This document shows, piece after piece, positions 1-6,281 of a stretch of DNA of 9,170 bases (positions are counted from its first letter, which is position 1; the number at the start of each line of letters is the position of its first letter). This stretch comes from CAYMJK01 sp043101635 (GTDB lineage: Bacteria; Planctomycetota; Phycisphaerae; Phycisphaerales; UBA1924). Below the pieces are notes generated by a model, which saw only the letters and a list, made by a program, of their open reading frames with translations, was not told the origin of the DNA and did no database searches. The translations under genes were made by a program, and so were the position numbers. Location of the stretch: positions 1 through 9,170 of the forward strand of contig JBICIE010000250.1 in the NCBI GenBank assembly GCA_043101635.1, written 5' to 3'.

Positions 1-24
1 GTCGCCGATGGTCGGGTTGATCGG
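1..24. repeat. Direct repeat copy A (24 bp or longer), inside nadE codons 7-14
   Basis: This is one copy of an exact 24-base direct repeat that starts GTCGCCGATGGT on the plus strand; the partner is at 1429-1452. It encodes PINPTIGD on the minus strand. The match ends at base 25 on the right. On the left it reaches the window edge, so the true repeat may be longer. An exact 24-base match this close is not expected by chance. Confidence 0.85.
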
Positions 25-42
25 GGCGAGGGCGATGCGCAT
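1..42 (-). CDS. nadE: NAD+ synthetase, N-terminal 14 codons only (runs off the left edge)
   Basis: The reverse strand from base 42 to base 1 reads MRIALAPINPTIGD. This matches the well-known start of glutamine-dependent NAD+ synthetase (MRIALAQ-[IL]-NPTVGD), the first beta strand of its nitrilase-type glutaminase domain. The enzyme converts deamido-NAD+ to NAD+ in the cytoplasm, using ammonia channelled from glutamine. Only 14 residues are visible, so no catalytic residue (Glu-Lys-Cys of the amidase, P-loop of the synthetase) can be checked. The start is the ATG at 40-42. No convincing Shine-Dalgarno lies before it. The gene begins 57 bases after the stop of the 382-residue unknown gene on the same strand, so co-transcription is possible. 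Other nitrilase-superfamily members can begin similarly, but INPTIGD strongly favours NadE. Confidence 0.72.
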   Translation of the reverse strand, partial: MRIALAPINPTIGD

Positions 43-99
43 GGGGGATGGTATTCGCGATCAGCAGCGCGCATCGGCAGCGCGTGGCGCAGCGCCTTG

Positions 100-1248
100 T
101 CAGGGCGGGTGGTGGTTGTCGCGGCCGTCGGGTGGGTGGTCGTGCGGGTCGAGGCGGCCGGTGGGGTCAAGGCGCCGGTCGCGGAGGTCGTCGTCGACGA
201 AGTCGTCTTCGACGAAGTCGTTCTCGTCGAGGTCGGCGTCATCGAGCGCATCTTCGAGCGCTGCTTCGTCGAGGTGGCCGCTGACGTCGGCGCCGGCGGG
301 GTTGTCGTGCAAAGCGGGCTGCGCGGCGCCGGCGGGATCGGCCGGGCTGTCGGGCAAGCGGCCGACGTGGGCGATGTGGGCGATGCGCCAGCGCGGGGTC
401 CGGTAGCCGAAATCGAGACAGGAGAGCTGGAGCGTGACGGGCTCGGGTTCGACCTGGAAGGTGAACCGGCGGCAGCGCCAGCGGCCATCCTCGAAGAGCG
501 CAGCGCTGGCGGCGACGGGAGCGCCGGCGAGGGCGCGCAGGAGGGCGCCGTGCGGGGTTTCGAGGAAGTCGGCGGTGGTGGGGCAGCGGAGATCGGCTGC
601 GCAGAGGGCGCGGATCTTCTCGATCCGGGACTGGTCGTCGTCGGTGATGGCGTCGGCGGCGGCCTGAAGGACGCGGGCGGGCGAGGTGGAGACGCCGTCG
701 TCGGGCGAGGCGTCGGCGGGCGCGAGGTGGGTCATGGCGCGGGCCAGAAGTGCGGCGTTCAGTGCGCTTGCGTGCTCCGGGTGGTCTGCGTGCTCGCGGC
801 GATCACCTGGAGCGGGGGTCGGCGCGGGCGGGGCGCCAGCGCGGGTTCGGAGTTCGGCAGCGGAGATGCGGAGGATCGCGGTGGCAGCGCGGCGGCGCTC
901 GACGGGATCGACCTGTTCATCCTGGCAGACGGACGTGAGCGTCTGGAGGGCGGCGGTCCGGGCGCGGCGGGCGGCGAGATCGGCGCGCATCTGCTCGACG
1001 GCGAGGGACGCGTCGATGAAGGCGGCAACGTGGGGGCGGGCGAGGATCTGGAGGAATCGCACTTCGCTGAGGTCGAGCCGGGCGGCGAGGGCTTCGGCGG
1101 CGGTGGCCTCGGCGGTGGAGAGCGCCAGCAGGGCGACATCGCGCTCGATGGGTGTCAGCGAGGCGGGCGTGTCGGCATGGTCGGGCGCGTGCTGCACGGG
1201 AGCATTGTGCTGGGGAAATCGAGGGGTTGCAAGGGGGGCGGGGCGCAT
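100..1248 (-). CDS. Hypothetical protein: helical N-terminus, beta-rich middle, very acidic His-containing tail
   Basis: I do not recognise this 382-residue protein. Four regions can be seen. Residues 30-133 are predicted helical. A segment LTPIERDVALLALSTAEATA followed by a possible helix-turn-helix (about 45-70), and then a VERRRAATAILRISAAEL helix (116-133), resemble the small-terminase/homeodomain-like proteins in which a helix-turn-helix is followed by a helical repeat. Residues 134-190 are a low-complexity Pro/Ala linker. Residues 205-300 look folded and partly beta (RWRCRRFTFQVEPEPVTLQL, then TPRWRIAHIAHVG). Residues 326-358 are dominated by Asp and Glu, and the end is rich in His, Asp and Pro. 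No signal peptide or membrane segment is evident, so it is probably cytoplasmic. The ATG at 1248 has only a weak GGA nearby; a GTG at codon 18 is an alternative. It lies 57 bases before nadE on the same strand. Coding is supported by a long open frame with structured sequence; function is unknown. Confidence 0.7.
   Translation of the reverse strand: MRPAPLATPRFPQHNAPVQHAPDHADTPASLTPIERDVALLALSTAEATAAEALAARLDLSEVRFLQILARPHVAAFIDASLAVEQMRADLAARRARTAALQTLTSVCQDEQVDPVERRRAATAILRISAAELRTRAGAPPAPTPAPGDRREHADHPEHASALNAALLARAMTHLAPADASPDDGVSTSPARVLQAAADAITDDDQSRIEKIRALCAADLRCPTTADFLETPHGALLRALAGAPVAASAALFEDGRWRCRRFTFQVEPEPVTLQLSCLDFGYRTPRWRIAHIAHVGRLPDSPADPAGAAQPALHDNPAGADVSGHLDEAALEDALDDADLDENDFVEDDFVDDDLRDRRLDPTGRLDPHDHPPDGRDNHHPP
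191..235. repeat. Short in-gene tandem repeat, 15-bp period, encoding the acidic tail
   Basis: The 13-mer TCGACGAAGTCGT occurs at 194-206 and again at 209-221, and degenerate copies flank it. On the minus strand the 15-base period encodes successive NDFVE/DDFVD/D units in the acidic tail (about residues 340-354) of the unknown protein. It probably arose by replication slippage in a GC-rich acidic segment. Confidence 0.6.
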
Positions 1249-1358
1249 GTCCGCGAATATGCGCGCGCAGGTGGTCGATGCGCGCGAGATTTTGCGGTGG
1301 AGGCGGTGCGTGCGCCTCGACGACCCTTACAGGATCGTGTCGAATCGGGGCGATGGTC

Positions 1359-1393
1359 CGGGGGTGTCGCTCGCTGGGCTCGCTCCACCCCCG
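1359..1393 (-). terminator. GC-rich hairpin downstream of the flippase-like gene
   Basis: CGGGGGTG (1359-1366) pairs perfectly with CACCCCCG (1386-1393), giving an 8-bp stem with a 19-base loop. It lies about 130 bases beyond the stop codon of the flippase-like gene, at the end of the three-gene operon and before the next minus-strand gene. There is no T-run on either side, so it is not a classical intrinsic terminator. It also overlaps the nadE-like fragment, so it may have no role. Confidence 0.3.
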
Positions 1394-1428
1394 TGTGAAT
1401 GCTCGATCAGGGCCTCGGCGCCATGAAT

Positions 1429-1452
1429 GTCGCCGATGGTCGGGTTGATCGG
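1429..1452. repeat. Direct repeat copy B, identical to bases 1-24
   Basis: This is the second exact copy of the 24-base repeat, in the same orientation and in the same codon phase (PINPTIGD on the minus strand). Base 1453 (T against G) ends the match on the right. The 1,404 bases between the copies contain the whole 382-residue unknown gene plus the first six codons and upstream region of nadE. Confidence 0.85.
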
Positions 1453-1522
1453 TGGGACAGCCACGAGGAGTGACATGGAAGCAGGCATCAAGGCACGTGG
1501 CATCGAGGCATCGAGTTGTGGG

Positions 1523-2578
1523 CTACTGGGGCTGCCGGGCGCGGAGCATCCGGTCGGGGCGGAGCCAGGCGACGGCGGCGCCGGCGCAGGCGAGGTTGGT
1601 GATGGCTTCGGCGGCGCCGACGACGAGGGCGACGGTGGCAAACGCGCTGGCGCTGCTGACGCCGAGGAGCGTGGCGGCGCCGGCGGCGCCCGCCTCGCGC
1701 ACGCCGAGGGTTCCGGCGGGGCTGAAGACGCCGATGAGGAAGTAGACGGAGGCGACGAGGATGGCGTCGTCGGCGGGGAGGGTGGCGCCGACGGCTGCCG
1801 CGGCGAGCAGGAAGCGGGCCGCCTGGGCCCCGACATCGGCGAGTCGCAGCGCTGCCGAGGCGATCGTCGCGCCGGGGTGGGCGAGCATGGAGAGGCCGCT
1901 GTGGAGGTGTTCGAACGTTTCGGTACGGGTCAGGCGTTCGAGGAAGCCGAGGTGGAGAGTGAGCAGGGTGCGGCGCGCCCGCGCCAGGGCGGCATCGGTG
2001 CGCAGGATGCGGGCCCCGATGATCGTGATCGCCAGCGAAAGCACCAGGGCTGCGCCGAGCGCAGCGCCCCACACCAGATCGACTCGGCGCAGCGCGAAGC
2101 TGACGGCGCCGAGAGGCGCCATAGTCGCGATGAGGATCACGCCGACGGCGGCGAACCAGCCGCCGATCTGGGCCACCGGCACCCCGTCGCGCGTGCGGTG
2201 CAGCAGGAAGCGCGCCGCCACGCTCAGTTTCATGGGCAGGTAGGCGAGGAAGGTTCCGAGGGCGTTGGTGGTGATCGCGCTGGCGACGCTGATGCGGCGG
2301 ACCGGCGCGAGCGTGACCCAGAAGATCAGGCCGTTGAGGATGAGGCTGAGGGCCGAGAGGGCGACGAGGGCGCCGACGATGGTGGCGGGCGCTTCGCGCA
2401 GGCGCTCGAGCTGGGCGCGGTTCTCGTCGCTGAAGGCTTCGGAGGCGCACCAGGCGAGCAGGGCGAGGCCGGCGGCGAAGCCGACGAGTTGGATGGCGGC
2501 GCGAAGCCAGCGGCGGGCGCTGCCCGGGCGATCGGCGGGATCGGCATCGGGGGCCGGGGGGTGAGGCGCGCCGGTCAT
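1523..2578 (-). CDS. UPF0104 / lysylphosphatidylglycerol-synthase-TM-type flippase-like membrane protein
   Basis: This is a 351-residue inner-membrane protein with about eight hydrophobic segments (roughly 29-45, 66-90, 100-118, 136-160, 168-190, 240-262, 270-285 and 300-339). The segment SPAGTLGVREAG (286-297) matches the conserved P-x-G-x-G-x-R-E signature near the end of the UPF0104/MprF-flippase-domain family. R121-A-A-R (near PMKLSVAARF, 115-124) lies where that family has a conserved charged motif. Family members are proposed to move lipids or lipid-linked saccharides across the membrane, or form the membrane half of MprF; the soluble aminoacyl-transferase half is absent here. The start ATG overlaps the stop of the upstream glycosyltransferase by four bases (ATGA, 2575-2578), so it is translationally coupled. 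The pairing suggests that the two proteins act on the same lipid-linked glycan, but the substrate cannot be read from the sequence. Confidence 0.8.
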   Translation of the reverse strand: MTGAPHPPAPDADPADRPGSARRWLRAAIQLVGFAAGLALLAWCASEAFSDENRAQLERLREAPATIVGALVALSALSLILNGLIFWVTLAPVRRISVASAITTNALGTFLAYLPMKLSVAARFLLHRTRDGVPVAQIGGWFAAVGVILIATMAPLGAVSFALRRVDLVWGAALGAALVLSLAITIIGARILRTDAALARARRTLLTLHLGFLERLTRTETFEHLHSGLSMLAHPGATIASAALRLADVGAQAARFLLAAAAVGATLPADDAILVASVYFLIGVFSPAGTLGVREAGAAGAATLLGVSSASAFATVALVVGAAEAITNLACAGAAVAWLRPDRMLRARQPQ

Positions 2579-4800
2579 GGGGGCGATTGTTCGCCGGGCG
2601 GCGTCAGCAGGCGGAAGAGGCTCTGGCCTCGGTCGGGCCAGGTCGCTTCGAGGCGGGCGTCTTCGGCGAGCAGGCGGGCGATGGTGTCCGGGGTGAGGGC
2701 GGGATCGAGGAAGCCGCTGGCGCTGAGGCGGGCGAGTTCGCGCTCGTTGAGCAGGATCCAGCGGCAGCCGGCGCTGCGGATGGCGGCGCGCCAGGCGCCG
2801 GGATCATCGGGGGCGGCGTCGATGGCGCGGGCGAGGATGGACTTGTCCCACGTGGTGGTGTAGATGGTCGGCCTGAGGAAATAGAACGGCGCGCCATCTC
2901 CGAGCAGGTAGATGGTGTCGCCGGGTGGCAGGGCGCGCCCGATGAGCCACTCGGGGCGCTGGTCGGCCATGGAGGTGATCTCTGGGGCGGCGCCGCTGAA
3001 GGCGTCGGGTCCGAGGGCGAGCCAGGCGTTGGGGTCGCCGTCGCGCTGGGCGCTGTAGCGCAGCAGGATGATGACGCTCTGTGCGAGCAGGGCGAGGGCG
3101 CAGCCGGCGGGGACGAGCCAGCGGCGCAGGGCGGGGGCGCTGTCGCGCTGTGCGCCGAGCGCCTGGGCGCCGGCCGCGACGCCGAGGCCGATGAGCGGTG
3201 CGCCGGGGATCAGCAGCGGTGTGAGGAAGCGCGATTGCAGGTGTGTGAAGAGCAGCCAGGCGAGGATCTGTCCGAGCAGACCGATCCAGAGCAGTGCGGC
3301 GTGCCGGCGCAGGGCCGGGGCTGCGAAGGCGAGGGCGCCGAAGATGATGACCAGCGCGGGCGTGGCGGCCCAGTGCGGATGGGTCAGGCCGCGGCGGGCC
3401 TGCAGGGTGTGGGCCTGGCGCTGCGCGGCGGAGGCGTCTGGGCCCGGCGGCGGGATGGAGCGGTCGGGCAGCGCGAGCATGCGGGCGCGATCGAGGAGGT
3501 TGCCGTCGAAGGAATGGGCGGCGTGGTAGCGGGCGACCTGCTCATCGGTCCAGTGGGCCTGGCCGAAAATGGCGATGGCGTGCGGGAAGACGGGATTGGC
3601 GCCGGCGCTGAAGTTGCGGACCATCCAGGGGGCGATGGCGACCAGGCCGGCGGCGGCGCCGGGGAGGATGAGGCCCAGCCAGCTCCGCCACGGGGCGCTG
3701 CCGAGCAGCAGGGCGGCGGCGAGGGGTGTGACGAGGAGGATGGAGGTCATCTTGGCGCCGCAGGCGACGCCGACGAGGGCGCCGGTGAGCACCGCGCGGC
3801 GCCAGGGGGCAAGGCCGGTTTCGAGGGCGGCGAGGCCGGCGGCGGCGCCGAGGGCGAGGGTGGCCGGCTCTGTGTAGGGGAGGGCGCCGACGACGACGGT
3901 CCAGGGTGTGGCGAGGGTGGCGGCGGCGGCGAGTCCGGCGCCGGCCTGAGCGAGCCAGCGTGGTGAATCTGCGAGCAGGCGCAGCGTGAGGCGCGCGATC
4001 AGCCAGGCGGCCAGCAGCGCCATCATGGCGCTGAGCAGTTGTGCGGCGATCACGCCGGCGCCATCTGCGGCGAGCAGTCCCCAGGCGCCGCCGGCCGGGC
4101 CGGGGGCCGGCGGGGCGCCCATCATGACGCCGATGTGCAGGAACGCGGCCTCGACGTACGAGGGGAGATACGAGTAGATGTTGTGTTCCAGCGGGGCGAT
4201 GCGCCCGGCGCCGAGCCACTCCTGCGGGAGTTGCAGGTGGTAGCTGAGGGCGTCGTAGCCGTTGCCCTCGCCGGGCCAGAGCCAGCCGGGCGGGTTGCAG
4301 GCGGCGACGAGCATGACTGCCGCGGCGGGGAGGGCAACCAGCCAGGTGAGCGGAACCGGGACAGCGCGACGGGCGTCCTGCGCTGCGCCGAGAAGCTGTC
4401 GCGCCAGGAGCAGTGCGCCGACGCCGACGACGCCGAGGGCGAGCGGCTGTCCGATCGCGCCGGCCAGCAGGCCGGCGGCGCCGAGGGCGTGACTGATCGT
4501 CAGCATGATCGCCAGGCCGGCGCCGGCCTGCAGCGCCAGCGGATCGCGGGCGCTGCGCCACAGCGGGGCGGCGATGGCGCCGAGTCCGACGGCGCCGGCG
4601 AGGTAGGCGGCGGCGGGTCCACCGGCGAAGACGAGCAGGTGCAGGATCGTCGCCAGTCCGCCGGCGGCGGTGGAGCGCTCGCCGAAGGCCGCGGCGACGG
4701 TGATGAGCACGAGGGCCGCGGCGGCGCTGGCGATCGCGATGATCAATGAGCTGCGCTGCGCGCCGGGCGCGAGCGCTGCTGCGGTCGGCGGCGCCGTCAT
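2575..4800 (-). CDS. GT-C fold (GT39/PMT-like) integral membrane glycosyltransferase
   Basis: The protein has 741 residues, with about 11-13 hydrophobic segments up to residue ~590 followed by a soluble C-terminal domain (about 590-741). The first large loop carries NGYDALSYHLQLPQEW. Asp183 followed by Tyr187-His188 fits the D-x-x-x-YH motif of GT39-like enzymes, in which an acidic residue of the first periplasmic loop serves catalysis or metal binding. Further family-like segments are PYTEPATLALGAA in mid-membrane and NPVFPHAIAIFG near residues 400-410. Such enzymes transfer a sugar from a polyprenyl-phosphate carrier to a lipid or protein on the outer face of the membrane. The C-terminal part (GDTIYLLGDGAPFYFL, then CRWILLNERELARL) resembles the exoplasmic domain of similar bacterial proteins. 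The gene starts within the end of the lipoprotein gene (ATGA overlap, 4797-4800) and overlaps the flippase-like gene by four bases. Donor and acceptor are unknown; a membrane protein with the same fold but no transferase activity is the main alternative. Confidence 0.78.
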   Translation of the reverse strand: MTAPPTAAALAPGAQRSSLIIAIASAAAALVLITVAAAFGERSTAAGGLATILHLLVFAGGPAAAYLAGAVGLGAIAAPLWRSARDPLALQAGAGLAIMLTISHALGAAGLLAGAIGQPLALGVVGVGALLLARQLLGAAQDARRAVPVPLTWLVALPAAAVMLVAACNPPGWLWPGEGNGYDALSYHLQLPQEWLGAGRIAPLEHNIYSYLPSYVEAAFLHIGVMMGAPPAPGPAGGAWGLLAADGAGVIAAQLLSAMMALLAAWLIARLTLRLLADSPRWLAQAGAGLAAAATLATPWTVVVGALPYTEPATLALGAAAGLAALETGLAPWRRAVLTGALVGVACGAKMTSILLVTPLAAALLLGSAPWRSWLGLILPGAAAGLVAIAPWMVRNFSAGANPVFPHAIAIFGQAHWTDEQVARYHAAHSFDGNLLDRARMLALPDRSIPPPGPDASAAQRQAHTLQARRGLTHPHWAATPALVIIFGALAFAAPALRRHAALLWIGLLGQILAWLLFTHLQSRFLTPLLIPGAPLIGLGVAAGAQALGAQRDSAPALRRWLVPAGCALALLAQSVIILLRYSAQRDGDPNAWLALGPDAFSGAAPEITSMADQRPEWLIGRALPPGDTIYLLGDGAPFYFLRPTIYTTTWDKSILARAIDAAPDDPGAWRAAIRSAGCRWILLNERELARLSASGFLDPALTPDTIARLLAEDARLEATWPDRGQSLFRLLTPPGEQSPP

Positions 4801-5744
4801 CGCGCCCCCGGGCGGAGCAGCGCATCATCGAGCGAGATGGCGCTGCGCCAGTGCGCTCCGGGCGTCTCGGGCGCGATCGGGGTGAAGCCGAGGCGGATCA
4901 TCTCGGCCTGGGCCTCGGGGCCGCGGAGCCAGTCGGCCATCGCGCGTCCGGCGTCGGTCCAGATGGCGACTGCGTGCAGCGGGGGCTCATCGGCCGGCGA
5001 GGGCAGCGCGGCGATGATGCGCAGGCGGCGGCGCGGGTCGGGCTCGGCGCGGATGGCGCGCAGGGCGCTCGTGCGCCAGACCATGCCGATGATGTCCGTC
5101 GGCGGGGTCAGTGCGCCGTTGTAGGCCACGTATTCGAGGACGGCGTCGGCGTCGTCGAAGCGGCCGACCTGCGCCACGACGGTGCTCCACGCGCCCGCGC
5201 GGCGAAGGGCGAGGCGGCTGGCGCGGCCGAGCCCGGAGCGTTCGAGGGCCATGGCAACGGGGGCCAGTCCTTCCAGCAGATCGGCTTCGGTCCAGGAGGC
5301 CGGGGCGGGCGCGACGGCGACGATCTGGCCGGCGGCGAGCGGGGCCCAGGCCGCGGGGGGCCGGGTCAGTTCGAGGATGCGCAGGGCTGATTCGGTGATG
5401 AGCAGGTCGCACGGGACGCCGGCGTTGATGCGGCGCAGGAGGTTCTCCTCGGCGGAGCGGGCGGCGAGGTCGGCGTCGAAGACGAGCTGGACATCGACGC
5501 CGGGCGCGGCGGCCTCGTAGCGGCGCTCCAGGCGGCGCAGCAGATCGCGGAACTCGGGGGCGGCGAAGATGCGGAGGTGGCGTTCGGCGTCGAGCGGGGC
5601 CTCCGGCGGCGGGGGCTCGGCGACGGGCCAGCGCCAGTCGTCGGACTGCGGGTACTCGAGCCGGGCGCAGGCGCACAGGGCGAGGCCGAGGCCGACGAGC
5701 GTGAGGGCGGTGGCGAGGCTCGTGCTGCGCGGTGTGCGGGCCAT
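4797..5744 (-). CDS. ModA-fold extracellular solute-binding lipoprotein (ligand probably not molybdate)
   Basis: The 315-residue product starts with a basic n-region and a hydrophobic stretch (10-23) ending LALCAC. C26 in LCAC is the likely lipidated cysteine, giving a membrane-anchored lipoprotein followed by a Pro-rich spacer. From residue 57 it follows ModA: LRIFAAPEF (58-66), INAGVPCDLLI (106-116, ModA GAPADLF), GQIVAVAPAP, RRAGAWSTVV (181-190), TDIIGMVW (216-223), and a C-terminal DAGRAMADWLRGPEAQAEMI (264-283). Against E. coli ModA, the two oxyanion-binding serines fall at Glu64 and in the AEEN stretch (about 98-101), and the tyrosine in GIVYGSDA falls at Trp223, so molybdate binding is doubtful. 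No permease or ATPase gene is beside it. It heads a coupled operon with a glycosyltransferase and a flippase-like protein, and is divergent from the Fur-like gene, 72 bases away. The start ATG is preceded by a weak GGGA. I am confident of the fold and lipoprotein status, but not of the ligand. Confidence 0.75.
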   Translation of the reverse strand: MARTPRSTSLATALTLVGLGLALCACARLEYPQSDDWRWPVAEPPPPEAPLDAERHLRIFAAPEFRDLLRRLERRYEAAAPGVDVQLVFDADLAARSAEENLLRRINAGVPCDLLITESALRILELTRPPAAWAPLAAGQIVAVAPAPASWTEADLLEGLAPVAMALERSGLGRASRLALRRAGAWSTVVAQVGRFDDADAVLEYVAYNGALTPPTDIIGMVWRTSALRAIRAEPDPRRRLRIIAALPSPADEPPLHAVAIWTDAGRAMADWLRGPEAQAEMIRLGFTPIAPETPGAHWRSAISLDDALLRPGAR

Positions 5745-5816
5745 GCGTGGTTTCCCGGGGTCGATCTACCCAGAATCGGCGGGCCGGCGCCCGGCAGTCC
5801 ATAGGATTGTCGCATC
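5745..5816. promoter_or_regulatory. Divergent intergenic region with two inverted repeats
   Basis: This 72-base spacer must hold the promoters of both the lipoprotein operon (minus) and the fur-like/mnmE unit (plus). Two small inverted repeats are visible. GGGT-cgatct-ACCC spans 5758-5771, close to the lipoprotein start. CGGGC-cggc-GCCCG spans 5780-5793. A TAGGAT hexamer at 5802-5807, ten bases before the regulator's ATG, could be a -10 element for a very short leader; AGGA at 5803-5806 could equally be its weak Shine-Dalgarno. Either inverted repeat could be an operator for the adjacent Fur-like protein. None resembles a canonical AT-rich Fur box. Confidence 0.35.
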
Positions 5817-6281
5817 ATGGGACTGGACCCGTCGCCCGCTGCCGGCGCCGACATCCCGATCACCGAGCCGCTGTGCGCGGTCTTCCGGCGTCAGCTCAAG
5901 GCCGAGGGGCTCAAGTACACGCCGGAGCGGGCCCACGTGCTGGATGCGATCATCCGCTTCGACGCCCTGTTCGAGGCGGAGGAACTGATCGACACGCTGC
6001 GCCAGTCCGGGCGCCGTGTCAGCAAGGCGACGGTCTATCGCACGATCCGGCTGCTGCAGGACGCGGGGATCATTCAGCGGGTGCTGACCGACAACGACCA
6101 GAGCGTGTATCAGCTCGCCTATGGGCAGCGGCCCAGCGACCTGCTGATCCGGCTGGACACGCGGGAGGCGATCCCGATCGAGGCGCCGGAGCTGGCGGCC
6201 ATCTGCGAGCGGATCTGCCGCGAGAAGGGCTTGTCGCTCAAGGGCCGGCGGCTGCAGATCTACGCCACCGGCGGGGCCTGA
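5817..6281 (+). CDS. Fur-family transcription regulator lacking metal-binding residues
   Basis: The 154-residue length is typical of Fur. Residues 20-88 form the winged-helix DNA-binding domain: LKAEGLKYTPERAHVLDAI, then FEAEELIDTLRQSGRRVSK, then the recognition-helix segment VSKATVYRTIRLLQDAGII (68-86), which is textbook Fur. Residues 89-154 follow the Fur dimerisation domain (QSVYQL, then LQIYATG). However, the HHDHLICLDCG signature is replaced by PSDLLIRLDTR (106-116): only Asp is kept, and the three His and both Cys are gone. The His corresponding to E. coli H33, H118 and H125 are also replaced. The whole protein has one His (H40, in the DNA-binding domain) and three Cys (20, 130, 134). 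It therefore probably does not sense iron, zinc or manganese in the usual way. The gene ends on the first base of mnmE (TGATG), so the two are coupled. Divergence from the lipoprotein gene suggests that operon, or itself, as a target. Confidence 0.85.
   Translation: MGLDPSPAAGADIPITEPLCAVFRRQLKAEGLKYTPERAHVLDAIIRFDALFEAEELIDTLRQSGRRVSKATVYRTIRLLQDAGIIQRVLTDNDQSVYQLAYGQRPSDLLIRLDTREAIPIEAPELAAICERICREKGLSLKGRRLQIYATGGA

Larger units (their letters stand above)
1327..1476 (-). pseudogene. nadE 5'-end fragment (probable partial duplication or remnant)
   Basis: A 49-codon reading frame from the ATG at 1474-1476 to the TAA at 1327-1329 begins MSLLVAVPPINPTIGD and continues IHGAEALIEH. This matches the start of NadE at several points (a short hydrophobic strand, then INPTIGD, then a helix-like segment). 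It then dissolves into a Gly/Ser/Pro-rich stretch with no NadE character. The central eight codons are base-for-base identical to the real nadE start at the left edge. Third positions outside the repeat are much less GC-rich than in neighbouring genes, and there is no ribosome binding site, which argues against a working gene. It lies on the same strand as nadE, 1,428 bases upstream, between the flippase-like gene and the 382-residue unknown gene. It could instead be a short real peptide, but I consider that unlikely. Confidence 0.45.

Noticed and set aside
191..235. The 15-bp repeats considered as a CRISPR array or satellite
   Set aside because: The units are too short, have no spacers, and are in frame within a protein-coding acidic tail.
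97..1398. A 433-codon plus-strand open frame opposite the unknown gene
   Set aside because: Its translation is a Gly/Val/Ala/Glu-rich shadow with no domain-like pattern, typical of antisense frames in very GC-rich DNA. The minus-strand reading has structured segments.
1482..1517. Three short GGCATC(A/G)A-like repeats that might be an iteron or regulatory array
   Set aside because: Only three imperfect copies with irregular spacing, no neighbouring replication or recombination gene, and such short words recur by chance.
1427..2863. A 478-codon plus-strand open frame across the flippase-like gene
   Set aside because: It is antisense to a protein with clear membrane helices and a family signature, and the translation is low-complexity Gly/Glu/Ala/Arg.
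2587..3966. A 459-codon plus-strand open frame opposite the glycosyltransferase
   Set aside because: It is the same kind of GC-driven antisense shadow; the minus strand has membrane helices and the D-x-x-x-YH loop motif.
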